In this document: one piece after another, positions 33,773 to 41,171 of the stretch | Numbering within the stretch: position 1 is the stretch's first letter | Layout of the letters: every line of letters begins with the position of its first letter | Assembly (NCBI RefSeq): GCF_039525805.1 | Contig: NZ_BAAAHZ010000003.1 | Source of the DNA: Dietzia natronolimnaea | GTDB taxonomy: Bacteria > Actinomycetota > Actinomycetes > Mycobacteriales > Mycobacteriaceae | Strand: one strand, 5' to 3' | Length of the DNA: 64,000 bases | Position numbers and translations under genes: made by a program | The notes under the pieces: generated by a model | Told to the model about the DNA's origin: nothing | Databases searched by the model: none | Seen by the model: the letters and a program-made list of their open reading frames with translations, nothing else

Positions 33773-33964
33773 ATGGATCTGACCGGTTCACTACTGGAAG
33801 CCGGAAACTCGGTGTTCGAAGTCGTCTACGGCAGTTTCGAAGGCACCGGCTCGTCGTTCATCGACACCCTTGCCACCGCCCCGGCGTTCGCCTACAACAT
33901 CGTCCTGATGTTCATCGGCGGCCTGGGAGGCGACCTCGGCAGCACCGGCAGCGGCGGGATCTGA
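33773..33964 (+). CDS. small MDLTGS-family protein 1 (possible mycomembrane protein)
   Basis: A 63-residue protein with no signal peptide. It begins MDLTGSLLEAGNSVFEV, has GTGSSFIDTLATAPAFAYN, one hydrophobic helix about residues 36-52 (NIVLMFIGGLGG) and a Gly/Ser-rich end DLGSTGSGGI. The neighbouring gene encodes a clear paralogue. An AAGGAG ribosome-binding site lies 7 nt before the ATG; an ATG immediately upstream of this site is in frame but improbable. Size, lack of signal, an MDL start and Ser-rich ends recall corynebacterial PorH/PorA, which are O-mycoloylated pore proteins. This is an inference from design only. Confidence 0.75.
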   Translation: MDLTGSLLEAGNSVFEVVYGSFEGTGSSFIDTLATAPAFAYNIVLMFIGGLGGDLGSTGSGGI

Positions 33965-34059
33965 CCTCCGGTCGGCGGCGGGTCGCGGGCCCGCCCGCGG
34001 CGAGAAGACACTCATCCACGGGGCGAAGCCCGGGCATGGGACCAGACGGGTGTGCATAG

Positions 34060-34101
34060 CGGAGTGGTCTGACCCTGACATCTCGGGGCCGGACCACTCC
34101 G
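34060..34101 (+). terminator. hairpin between the two MDLTGS genes
   Basis: CGGAGTGGTC and GACCACTCCG pair exactly as a 10-bp stem around a loop of about 22 nt that contains a further partial pairing. It lies 96 nt after the first small gene. No T-tract follows, so it may be an attenuator or an RNA-stabilising structure and not a full terminator. The rest of the 327-nt gap shows no gene. Confidence 0.45.
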
Positions 34102-34183
34102 GCAGTGTGATGGTCGCGCTGGTCGCGAGTCGGTAGCTCCCACGGTGGGGCGGGAGTGATTCCTGCCACTGGCGTGACCAATG

Positions 34184-34214
34184 TTGCACATGTTCCTCTC
34201 AGAAGGTGCAGAAT
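34184..34214 (+). promoter_or_regulatory. candidate promoter of the second MDLTGS gene
   Basis: TTGCAC (34184-34189) and CAGAAT (34209-34214) are 19 nt apart in the least GC-rich part of this spacer, about 78 nt upstream of the start codon. The spacing is longer than optimal, so this is weak. Confidence 0.3.
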
Positions 34215-34291
34215 CATCTGGCACGCGCGACCATCCGGGTCGCCGGCACTCGCCCCGGGCCCGCTCGGGGCGGCTACCCCAAGGAGTCCCC

Positions 34292-34486
34292 ATGGACCTG
34301 ACCGGTTCGATTTCCGACGCCACCGCCCCCCTGAGCTCCGAGTTCGGCAGCCTGCTCGGCAGCCCGACCGGGTCGTCCGCCATCGACACCATCCTCGGCA
34401 CCGTCTTCCTGCTGCCGAACCTGCTCCTCAACGTCGTGGCCGGCATCGGCGCGGATCTCGGCAGCACCAGCGGTCCCATCGCCTGA
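34292..34486 (+). CDS. small MDLTGS-family protein 2 (paralogue)
   Basis: A 64-residue paralogue of the preceding small protein: MDLTGSISDATAPLSSEFGS, then TGSSAIDTILGTVFLLP, hydrophobic NLLLNVVAGIG and the conserved end ADLGSTSGPIA. Shared positions include MDLTGS, GSS-x-IDT and G-x-DLGST. The ribosome-binding site is again AAGGAG, 7 nt from the ATG (AAGGAGTCCCCATG), nearly identical to that of the first gene. There is no signal peptide. It is followed directly by a strong terminator, so high expression of a short transcript is expected. Confidence 0.78.
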   Translation: MDLTGSISDATAPLSSEFGSLLGSPTGSSAIDTILGTVFLLPNLLLNVVAGIGADLGSTSGPIA

Positions 34487-34504
34487 GAAAGTCCGAGACA
34501 GGCA

Positions 34505-34540
34505 ACAGGGCCCGCCGGGAGAAATCCCGGCGGGCCCTGT
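34505..34540 (+). terminator. strong terminator after the MDLTGS genes
   Basis: A perfect 16-bp stem (ACAGGGCCCGCCGGGA with its complement) and a GAAA tetraloop begin 19 nt after the stop of the second small gene. It also serves the convergent purQ. Confidence 0.9.
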
Positions 34541-34562
34541 CATGTGAACGGCGGAGCTGGGA

Positions 34563-35240
34563 TCAGACACTGACCACGGAGTCCAGCGCGGAGAGGAACA
34601 ACCCCAGCCCGTCGTCGGACGGACCCGTCAGCGCGTCGATCGCGTGCTCGGGATGGGGCATGAGGCCCACCACCCGTCCGTTCTCGGAACAGATGCCGGC
34701 GATACCGTTGGTCGAGCCGTTGGGGGCGTCGCCCGCGAAGCGGAACACCACGCGACCCTCGCCCTCGAGCTGCTCGATCGTCTCGGCGGTGGCCATGTAC
34801 CGGCCCTCTCCGGACTTGAGGGGGATGAGGATCTCCGCTCCCTCCTCGAACCGGCTGGTCCACGCGGTGCCGGTGTTCTCCACCCGCAGCCATTCGTCGC
34901 GGCACACGAAGTGCATGTCGCGGTTGCGCCCAAGAGCGCCGGGCAACAGGCCGGCCTCGCACAGGATCTGGAAACCGTTGCAGATGCCCAGGACCGGCAT
35001 GCCGCCGCGGGCAGCCGTGATGACCTCGCCCATGACGGGGGCCATCGAGGCGATGGCACCGCAGCGCAGGTAGTCGCCGTAGGAGAAGCCGCCGGGCACC
35101 ACCACGGCGTCGACGCCCTTGAGATCCGCGTCGTCGTGCCACAACGACACTGCCTCCGCGCCGGACCTGGCTACAGCCCGCGAGGCATCGATGTCGTCGA
35201 GCGTGCCGGGGAAGGTGATGACGCCGATCCGAGCGGTCAC
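34563..35240 (-). CDS. purQ: phosphoribosylformylglycinamidine synthase subunit PurQ
   Basis: The glutaminase subunit of FGAM synthase. It has 225 residues and a class I amidotransferase fold. The nucleophile elbow PVLGICNGFQIL contains the catalytic Cys, VVVPGGFSYGDYLRCGAIA forms the oxyanion region, and the catalytic His-Glu pair is in LMPHPEHAID. The GTG start overlaps the purS stop by 4 nt (GTGA), so PurS and PurQ are co-translated. An in-frame upstream extension through purS was discarded. Confidence 0.96.
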   Translation of the reverse strand: MTARIGVITFPGTLDDIDASRAVARSGAEAVSLWHDDADLKGVDAVVVPGGFSYGDYLRCGAIASMAPVMGEVITAARGGMPVLGICNGFQILCEAGLLPGALGRNRDMHFVCRDEWLRVENTGTAWTSRFEEGAEILIPLKSGEGRYMATAETIEQLEGEGRVVFRFAGDAPNGSTNGIAGICSENGRVVGLMPHPEHAIDALTGPSDDGLGLFLSALDSVVSV

Positions 35241-35491
35241 GAGGCCACCTCGGCGGTGTCCACGCGCACGACCTTCCAGTCCTCGATCACGGTGTTGGCC
35301 AGGAGCGACGAGGCGATCTCCTCCAACTCTGCGTCCGATACGTCGTCGGCGACCTCGAGCTCGAACCGCTTTCCCTGCCGGACGTCGGTGACTCCCGGGT
35401 GGCCGAGTCGGCCCAGGGCCCGGTGGATGGCCTGGCCCTGCGGATCGAGGATCTCGGCCTTGGGCATGACTTCGACGACGACTCGGGCCAC
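35237..35491 (-). CDS. purS: phosphoribosylformylglycinamidine synthase subunit PurS
   Basis: The 84-residue structural subunit that bridges PurL and PurQ. It shows the PurS pattern: VVVEVMPKAEILDPQGQAIHRAL, then VTDVRQGKRFELEV and LLANTVIEDWKV. It is first of the purS-purQ pair. Confidence 0.95.
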   Translation of the reverse strand: MARVVVEVMPKAEILDPQGQAIHRALGRLGHPGVTDVRQGKRFELEVADDVSDAELEEIASSLLANTVIEDWKVVRVDTAEVAS

Positions 35492-35603
35492 GGTGGAACT
35501 CCTCGATCGGTGGAAACGCGGGGCGGACCCGGACCTGCCGGGGCTCGACTGCCGATCCTACCCGGACTCGGCGGGGCCACCGAACGGCTCGGGCCGGGGG
35601 GCT

Positions 35604-35657
35604 GCACCCTCGCTCGGGCCGCGGAGGACCGCACCCTCGCTCAGGCCGCCGAGGCCA
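35604..35657. repeat. two tandem copies of a 27-bp unit at the end of the DUF2334-like gene
   Basis: Units starting GCACCCTCGCTC at 35604 and 35631 are near-identical over 27 bp. The right-hand unit contains the stop codon (35641-35643) of the minus-strand gene. The surrounding 149-nt space between purS and this gene has no other feature. Confidence 0.7.
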
Positions 35658-36360
35658 ATGCGACCGCCGGCCACTCGTAGCGGCCGGCGACGGCACTGTG
35701 CTCCCCGGTCACCCGGTCCACCGCGTCCAGCAGCGCCGATCGCGGCGCCCGGCGCGAGAGCTGCGTGGCGGAGACGTTGACCCGCACCAGCCCTCCGGCC
35801 GCCGCCGTTCGACAGGCCGCGGTGACGAGGGCTCGGCACCACCAGGCATCGGCGATGAACCCCTCCCCGATCGACAGTGCTCGGCCACGCTCCGTGGTCC
35901 CCCGGACCACGTCATGGATACCGGTGAGGGAGGCGCACACCCGGAAGCCCGCCCCGGGCAACGCCTCGAGACACCCCGGCGAGGCGTTCCATCGCGGTGG
36001 GGCGAACAGCCGCGTCCGGAGGCCCATGTCGGCCATGATCCGGTCCGCGGCGGCCAGGCGGACGGCGGCCTCCGCGGGCCCGATGGACGCGAACTCTGGC
36101 CGGCGCGGGCGGGTCGCGGCCTCGTCGTACCCGCCCAACACGATCGAGTCACCCTGCTCGCGGCGGTGACGTAGCCACCCCTGCGTGGCCCGGTCCTCCG
36201 TCATCCGGTAGTCGCGCCCTCGCCTCGGCGCGACGAGCAGTGAGACGGGCACCGACCGCCGCTCGAGTTCGCCGACCAGATCGACGGCGCCCTCGAGCGT
36301 CGACTCCCGAAGGCCCGAGACGGAGACGATGAGGCGGGCGGTGGCCGGGCGCGGTGTCAT
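35641..36360 (-). CDS. DUF2334-like polysaccharide deacetylase-fold protein
   Basis: A 239-residue protein like the mycobacterial gene beside purS (Rv0787 neighbourhood). The (beta/alpha) barrel resembles NodB-type deacetylases: the start LIVSVSGLRESTLEGAVDLV, VPVSLLVAPRRGRDY, the DSIVLGGYDEAAT segment in the place of the metal site, and LFAPPRWNASPGCLEAL. The canonical HxxxH metal histidines of NodB enzymes are not obvious, so hydrolytic activity is doubtful. The ATG at 36360 (MTPRPATARL) has GAGG 9 nt upstream; another ATG lies 9 nt earlier. The stop codon falls in a tandem repeat. Confidence 0.78.
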   Translation of the reverse strand: MTPRPATARLIVSVSGLRESTLEGAVDLVGELERRSVPVSLLVAPRRGRDYRMTEDRATQGWLRHRREQGDSIVLGGYDEAATRPRRPEFASIGPAEAAVRLAAADRIMADMGLRTRLFAPPRWNASPGCLEALPGAGFRVCASLTGIHDVVRGTTERGRALSIGEGFIADAWWCRALVTAACRTAAAGGLVRVNVSATQLSRRAPRSALLDAVDRVTGEHSAVAGRYEWPAVALASAA

Positions 36361-36485
36361 GCGGCCCATCCTCGCAGTCGGGGATGACAGGGTGACGACG
36401 ACGAGGTGTACGTCCGGTGTCCCGACCGGAGGTGACGTCCCGGGCGGACGTGCCGTTCCGGGCGGACGATCCATTCCAGGACGAG

Positions 36486-36977
36486 TCAGACGGGGAGGAC
36501 GTCCTCGATCGCCCCGGTGAGCTCGGGGGCACCGGGCTCCACCTTGGGACGGAAGCGGCCCACGACCTCACCCGCCGGGGACAGCAGGAACTTCTCGAAG
36601 TTCCACTGCACGTCACCGGCCTCACCGTCGGCGTCGGCGACCGCGGTCAACTCCGCGTACAGCGGGTGCCGGTCAGGGCCGTTGACGTCGACCTTGGCGG
36701 CCAGGGGGAAGGTGATGCCGTACTTCTCGGTGGTGAACTCCTTGATCGCGTCCTCGTCGCCGGGTTCCTGCCCCATGAACTGGTTGCACGGGAACCCCAG
36801 GACGAAGAACCCGCGGTCGCGGTAGTCGTCGGCCAGCTCCTGCAGACCCTCGTACTGCGGGGTGAGCCCGCACTCGCTCGCCACGTTGACCACCAGGACG
36901 GCGTGCCCCGCGTAGTCACCGAGTCGGGCCTGTTCGCCGTCGATGGTCGTGAAGGTGATGTCGTGAAGGCTGCTCAT
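36486..36977 (-). CDS. glutathione peroxidase family protein (thioredoxin-dependent type)
   Basis: A 163-residue peroxidase. The catalytic tetrad can be seen as Cys36 in VASECGLTPQYEGL, Gln70 in NQFMGQEPG, and Trp125/Asn126 in VQWNFEKFL. A second cysteine, Cys64 in LGFPCNQF, is the usual resolving Cys of thioredoxin-dependent GPx. Organisms with mycothiol have no glutathione, so thioredoxin or mycoredoxin is the likely reductant. It is divergent from the Xre regulator. Confidence 0.94.
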   Translation of the reverse strand: MSSLHDITFTTIDGEQARLGDYAGHAVLVVNVASECGLTPQYEGLQELADDYRDRGFFVLGFPCNQFMGQEPGDEDAIKEFTTEKYGITFPLAAKVDVNGPDRHPLYAELTAVADADGEAGDVQWNFEKFLLSPAGEVVGRFRPKVEPGAPELTGAIEDVLPV

Positions 36978-36996
36978 GTGAGCTAGCTTACGCGGT

Positions 36997-37010
36997 TGTC
37001 ATTCTTGACA
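36997..37010. promoter_or_regulatory. inverted repeat between gpx and the Xre gene
   Basis: TGTCA-TTCT-TGACA lies in a markedly AT-rich 63-nt divergent region. Its right arm forms part of a TTGACA -35 hexamer (37005-37010). An autoregulatory site of the Xre protein would fit, but no -10 at standard spacing is clear. Confidence 0.4.
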
Positions 37011-37040
37011 TATCGTTGGGTTTTTACAACACTGCATTTC

Positions 37041-37319
37041 ATGAGCCCAGTGCGACGGGGAGAAAAGCTCCCCATCTACAACCGGATCGCCGTCCTGCGG
37101 GCCGAGCACCGACTCAGCCGGGCCTCGCTCGCGGAACGGATCGAGGTCAACCCCCAGACCGTGGGGGCGCTCGAGCGGGGCGACCACTACCCCAGCCTGG
37201 ATCTGGCCTTCCGCATCTGCGCGGTGTTCGACCTGCCGGTCGAGGCCGTCTTCTCCCGGGAGGAGTTCCAGCCGATGTCCACCGAGATTTACCGCCGCAC
37301 ACGAGAGGACACACCATGA
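37041..37319 (+). CDS. Xre-family helix-turn-helix regulator
   Basis: A 92-residue small regulator. After MSPVRRGEKLPIYNRI comes a Cro/CI-type HTH (VLRAEHRLSRASLAERIEVN, recognition part PQTVGALERGDHYPSLDLA) and the conserved ending AFRICAVFDLPVEAVFSREEF. This is the YozG/CprK-like short Xre type usually encoded with a small membrane protein that it controls. The stop overlaps the next start by 4 nt (ATGA). The chosen ATG at 37041 removes an unlikely 15-residue extension. Confidence 0.9.
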   Translation: MSPVRRGEKLPIYNRIAVLRAEHRLSRASLAERIEVNPQTVGALERGDHYPSLDLAFRICAVFDLPVEAVFSREEFQPMSTEIYRRTREDTP

Positions 37320-37843
37320 ACACCGCCACCGACCAGACCCTGACCTCCGCCGAGCGTCGCTACGAGAAGACCGTCGACCGGATCTCCGGCAGCCTGCTCT
37401 CATGGCGCACCCCGGAACGCCGCCGACTGCTGGTCCGGTTGAACTGGGCATGCGTCGCGGTCATGGCGGCGATCGCCGTCGCCGGGTTCTTCTGGCTGCC
37501 GATCGTCATCGCCTGGCTGCCCATGACCGTGGCCATCTGCGCGGTGTGGACGATGCTGCGCACCGTCATCGACGTCAAGGACTCCGCGCCGCCGCGCTAC
37601 CTCGACGAGTTCGAGACGCAGACCCTCCTGCACGCCAGATCCACCGCGCTGTCGGTGCTCGTGGGAATCTGCTTCGTGATCGGACTGGTGCTGGTCTTCG
37701 GCTCCACGATGGAACTCGGGGACGGCCACCGCCTCGCCTACGCGATGGGCGGACTCGCGGTCCTGGCGGTGTTCGTCGGGGGGATCATCCCCGCCGCCGC
37801 GATGGCCGCGACCATGGACCCCGCCGACCCCGACGACCGCTGA
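37316..37843 (+). CDS. small membrane protein co-translated with the Xre regulator
   Basis: A 175-residue protein. The N-terminal 45 residues are soluble and charged. Helices follow around NWACVAVMAAIAVAGFFWL, IVIAWLPMTVAICAVWTML, STALSVLVGICFVIGLVLVF and LAYAMGGLAVLAVFVGGIIP. No enzyme motif is visible. Xre regulators of the short type are often paired with such DUF2178/DUF6442-like membrane proteins; the role is unknown. It is convergent with ptrB. Confidence 0.82.
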   Translation: MNTATDQTLTSAERRYEKTVDRISGSLLSWRTPERRRLLVRLNWACVAVMAAIAVAGFFWLPIVIAWLPMTVAICAVWTMLRTVIDVKDSAPPRYLDEFETQTLLHARSTALSVLVGICFVIGLVLVFGSTMELGDGHRLAYAMGGLAVLAVFVGGIIPAAAMAATMDPADPDDR

Positions 37844-37872
37844 CCCCACCGCGGGGGTGTCGGGGCCGGACC

Positions 37873-40110
37873 CTAGCCGGCGCCGGCGGTGCGCACCGTC
37901 CACGCGTACTCGAACGCGGTCTGACGCCACCGCTCGTACCGGCCGGAGACGCCCCCGTGACCGGCGCTCATCTCGCAGCGCAACAGCACCGGGCGGTCCG
38001 CCGAGTCGGCCGAGGTCGACACCGCCCGGAGCCTGGCCACCCACTTGGCGGGCTCCACGTAGAGCACCCGGGTGTCGTTGAGCGAGGTCACCGCCAGGAT
38101 CGCCGGATAGTCCTTGGCCTCGACGTTCTCGTACGGCGCGTAGGAGGCCATGTAGTCGTAGACCTCCTCCGAGTGCAGCGGATCGCCCCACTCGTCCCAC
38201 TCGATCACCGTGAGAGGGAGCTCCGGCATGAGGATCGAGGTGAGCGGATCCACGAACGGCACCACCGCCTGGATGCCGACGAACAACTCCGGCGCGAGGT
38301 TGGCCACGGCGCCCATGAGCAGGCCACCCGCGCTTCCGCCCTCCGCCACCAACCGGTCCGGGGCGGTGAGCCCGGAGTCGACCAGGTGCCGGGCACAGTC
38401 GACGAAGTCCGTGAAGGTGTTCCGCTTGGTCAGGGTCTTGCCCTGCTCGTACCAGAGGCGCCCCATCTCGCCGCCACCCCGCACGTGCGCGACCGCGTAG
38501 GCCATTCCCCGGTCGAGCAGCGAGAGCCTGGCCACCGAGAACGCGGGGTCGATGCTCGTCTCGTACGAGCCGTAGCCGTACAGCAGGGTCGGAACCTTCT
38601 CTCCCGCATCGATCCGCGCCGCCGTGTCCACCGACATCACCAGGGAGATCGGTACCAGGGTGCCGTCCCCGGCGGTGGCCCAGTCCCGGCGCTGCACATA
38701 CCCGGTCGGGTCGTAGCCACCGAGCACCTCCTGCTCGCGCAACAGGGTGCGCTCCCCCGTGGCCAGCGCCAGGGAGTAGATCCGGCCCGGGGTTACGAAC
38801 GAGCCGAACCCGAACCTCAGCACCGGCGCGTCCCACTCCGGGTTCGACCCCGGGCCCGAGGTGAACAGCTCCTCGTCGAACTCCACGGGGGTGAACACCG
38901 AATACGCCTCCACACCCTCGGTGGAGGCGGGATCCAGCGGCATCAGGGAGAACCGGGGCAGCGCCTGCTCCCGGTACCCGAGCACCAGCACGCGGGCGAA
39001 CGCGTCGACCCCCTCCACCCGCACGTCGTCGCGGTGCGGCACGAGCGGGTTCAGTTCGCGGAAGTCACGGTCGACCGGGCCGGCGGGCGCCTCGACCACG
39101 GCGAAGTTGGGCGACCCCGCGTTGTGGGTGATGAGGAAGCGATCCTCGCCGCCGACGACCGCGTGCTCGACGTCGTACTCGACGCCCTCCTCGCGAGGTC
39201 GTACGCACCAGAACTCGCCCGCCGGGTCGGCGGAGTCCAGGCACCACACCTCGGTGGTGATCTTGGACCCCGCGGCGATCTGCAGGTACTTCTCGCTGCG
39301 CGTCTCGCCGACCCCGATCCAGTAGGACTCGTCGGGCTCGTGGAACACCTCGTCGTCGTCGTCCCGGGTCGTCCCCAGGCGGTGACGCCACACGGTGTCG
39401 GGGCGCCACGCCTCGTCGACCGTCACATAGAAGACGTACTGGCCGTCGCGGGACCAGGTCACGCCGGCCGCGATGCCCGAGATCTCCTCGTCAGGCGCTG
39501 TGTAGTCGGGATCCAGGGATCGGAAACGCAGGGTGTAGCGCTCGTCGCCCTCGGTGTCGGTGGCCCAGGCGAGGACGCGGCCGTCGTGGCTGACCGAGAA
39601 CGCGCCGAGCGCGAAGTACTCGTGCCCCTCGGCCTCGGCGTTGCCGTCCAGCAACATCTGCTCCCCGGGGAGCTCGACACCGGGCGAGACCTCAGGCGGG
39701 ACCCACCCGGCCGGGTCGCCGGGATCCGCCACGAACTCGCGAGGCACGGGGACGCGGCAGTGCCGCGCGTAGGACAGACCCTCCGATGTGCGGGAGAAGT
39801 ACCACCAGCCGGCGGCCCGCACGGGAACCGACATGTCGGTCTCCTTGACGCGGGAACGGATCTCCTCGTAGACCTCGTCCTCGAGCGGCTTCTGCCCGGC
39901 CGTCATCGCGTCCGTGTACGCGTTCTCCGCCTCCAGGTACTCGCGGGTCGCCGGGGCGTCCTTGTCGCGCAGCCACTCGTAGTCGTCCACGAAGACGCGG
40001 CCGTGGTGCTCACGGCGGTGGGGGCGGCGCTCGGCCCGGGGAGGCGCGGGGACCCGCTGATCGGTGGCGGTGGTGTCGGTCCCGATGCCGGTGGCGTCAT
40101 AGGCGCTCAT
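37873..40110 (-). CDS. ptrB: oligopeptidase B (S9A prolyl oligopeptidase family)
   Basis: A 745-residue cytoplasmic serine peptidase cleaving short peptides after basic residues. The N-terminal half is a beta-propeller lid starting VFVDDYEWLRDKD. The C-terminal alpha/beta-hydrolase domain has the nucleophile motif GGSAGGLLMGA near residue 590, the Asp in the SLNDTRVLYVEPAKW region and the His in MSAGHGGVSGRYERW. It overlaps purC by 4 nt, as ptrB follows purC in M. tuberculosis (Rv0780-Rv0782), although there the peptidase gene is split in two. Confidence 0.95.
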   Translation of the reverse strand: MSAYDATGIGTDTTATDQRVPAPPRAERRPHRREHHGRVFVDDYEWLRDKDAPATREYLEAENAYTDAMTAGQKPLEDEVYEEIRSRVKETDMSVPVRAAGWWYFSRTSEGLSYARHCRVPVPREFVADPGDPAGWVPPEVSPGVELPGEQMLLDGNAEAEGHEYFALGAFSVSHDGRVLAWATDTEGDERYTLRFRSLDPDYTAPDEEISGIAAGVTWSRDGQYVFYVTVDEAWRPDTVWRHRLGTTRDDDDEVFHEPDESYWIGVGETRSEKYLQIAAGSKITTEVWCLDSADPAGEFWCVRPREEGVEYDVEHAVVGGEDRFLITHNAGSPNFAVVEAPAGPVDRDFRELNPLVPHRDDVRVEGVDAFARVLVLGYREQALPRFSLMPLDPASTEGVEAYSVFTPVEFDEELFTSGPGSNPEWDAPVLRFGFGSFVTPGRIYSLALATGERTLLREQEVLGGYDPTGYVQRRDWATAGDGTLVPISLVMSVDTAARIDAGEKVPTLLYGYGSYETSIDPAFSVARLSLLDRGMAYAVAHVRGGGEMGRLWYEQGKTLTKRNTFTDFVDCARHLVDSGLTAPDRLVAEGGSAGGLLMGAVANLAPELFVGIQAVVPFVDPLTSILMPELPLTVIEWDEWGDPLHSEEVYDYMASYAPYENVEAKDYPAILAVTSLNDTRVLYVEPAKWVARLRAVSTSADSADRPVLLRCEMSAGHGGVSGRYERWRQTAFEYAWTVRTAGAG

Positions 40111-41000
40111 GCGGACTCACCGCCGAGCCACTCCGAGAACCGCAGGCCGGAGATCCGCTCGTACGCCTCGACGTACCGTGCCCTGGTCGCCTCGACCACC
40201 TCCGGTGGGAGCGGGGGCGGCGGTGAATCCGAGGATCGGTCCCAACCCGAGTCCGGGCCGGTGAGCCAGTCGCGCACGTACTGCTTGTCGAAGCTCGGCT
40301 GGACGCGGCCGGCCTCGTACCCGTCCGCCGGCCAGTACCGGGAGGAGTCCGGGGTGAGCACCTCGTCGGCCAGGATCAACTCGCCCTCGGACAACCCGAA
40401 CTCGAACTTCGTGTCCGCCAGCAGCAGCCCGCGGTCGGCGGCCATCCCTGCCGCCCTCGCGTACACCTCCAGGGTGGCGGTCCGGAGCCGGCCGGCCAGC
40501 TCGTCGCCGACGATCCCGGAGAGCTGCTCGAACGAGATGTTCTCGTCATGGTCGCCCACCGCCGCCTTGGTGGCGGGCGTGAAGATCGGCTCCGGCAGTC
40601 GGCTGGCCTCGACGAGCCCCTCGGGGAGCTCGACACCGCACACCGACCCCGACTCGCGGTACTCGACCATCCCGGACCCGGTCAGGTACCCACGGGCGAC
40701 ACACTCGGCCTGCACCATGTCCAGGCGGCGCACGACCATCGCCCGGCCGAGCACCTCGGCGGGGATCCGATCGTCGTCCAGAGGCCCCGCGAGGTGGTTC
40801 GGCACATCGAGGGCGTCGAAGAAGTAGGCGCTCATGGCGGTGAGCACACGGCCCTTGTCGGGAATCGGCGTGCCGAGCACGTGGTCGTACGCCGAGATCC
40901 GGTCGGTGGCCACCAGGAGCAGCGTCTCGCCGTCGATCTCGTATAACTCGCGGACCTTCCCGGCGGCGAGATGGCGGTAGGAAGAGAGCTCAGGTCGCAT
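40107..41000 (-). CDS. purC: phosphoribosylaminoimidazole-succinocarboxamide synthase
   Basis: PurC joins aspartate to CAIR using ATP to give SAICAR. The 297-residue protein shows the signatures VRELYEIDGETLLLVATDRISAYD, IPDKGRVLTAMSAYFF, the ribose-phosphate segment VQAECVARGYLTGSG and LLLADTKFEFGL. The length is typical. It is first in an operon with ptrB; the CHAP-domain gene diverges from it. Confidence 0.97.
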   Translation of the reverse strand: MRPELSSYRHLAAGKVRELYEIDGETLLLVATDRISAYDHVLGTPIPDKGRVLTAMSAYFFDALDVPNHLAGPLDDDRIPAEVLGRAMVVRRLDMVQAECVARGYLTGSGMVEYRESGSVCGVELPEGLVEASRLPEPIFTPATKAAVGDHDENISFEQLSGIVGDELAGRLRTATLEVYARAAGMAADRGLLLADTKFEFGLSEGELILADEVLTPDSSRYWPADGYEAGRVQPSFDKQYVRDWLTGPDSGWDRSSDSPPPPLPPEVVEATRARYVEAYERISGLRFSEWLGGESA

Positions 41001-41171
41001 GGGCGTCAGCGTAGTCGGAGGGGGTCGGTGCGGCCCACGGTGCAGTCAGGCTGCACTGATGTCGCTCGAACGCAGGACAGACAGCGGAACAGACGGCGCA
41101 GAGAATTGCCTGACCCGATCACCGACGCAGGACGGCAGCTCACCCCCTGCACCCGAGACCATGGAGTCGCC

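Noticed and set aside
35241..35696. In-frame 5' extension of purQ
   Set aside because: It overlaps purS in another frame; PurQ proteins start at the GTG overlapping the purS stop.
37402..40827. Plus-strand open frame of 1141 codons over ptrB and purC
   Set aside because: Antisense shadow of two well-recognised genes; low-complexity composition and no domain.
41001..41171. Promoter elements upstream of the CHAP gene
   Set aside because: No convincing -35/-10 pair at standard spacing was found in this 171-nt divergent region.
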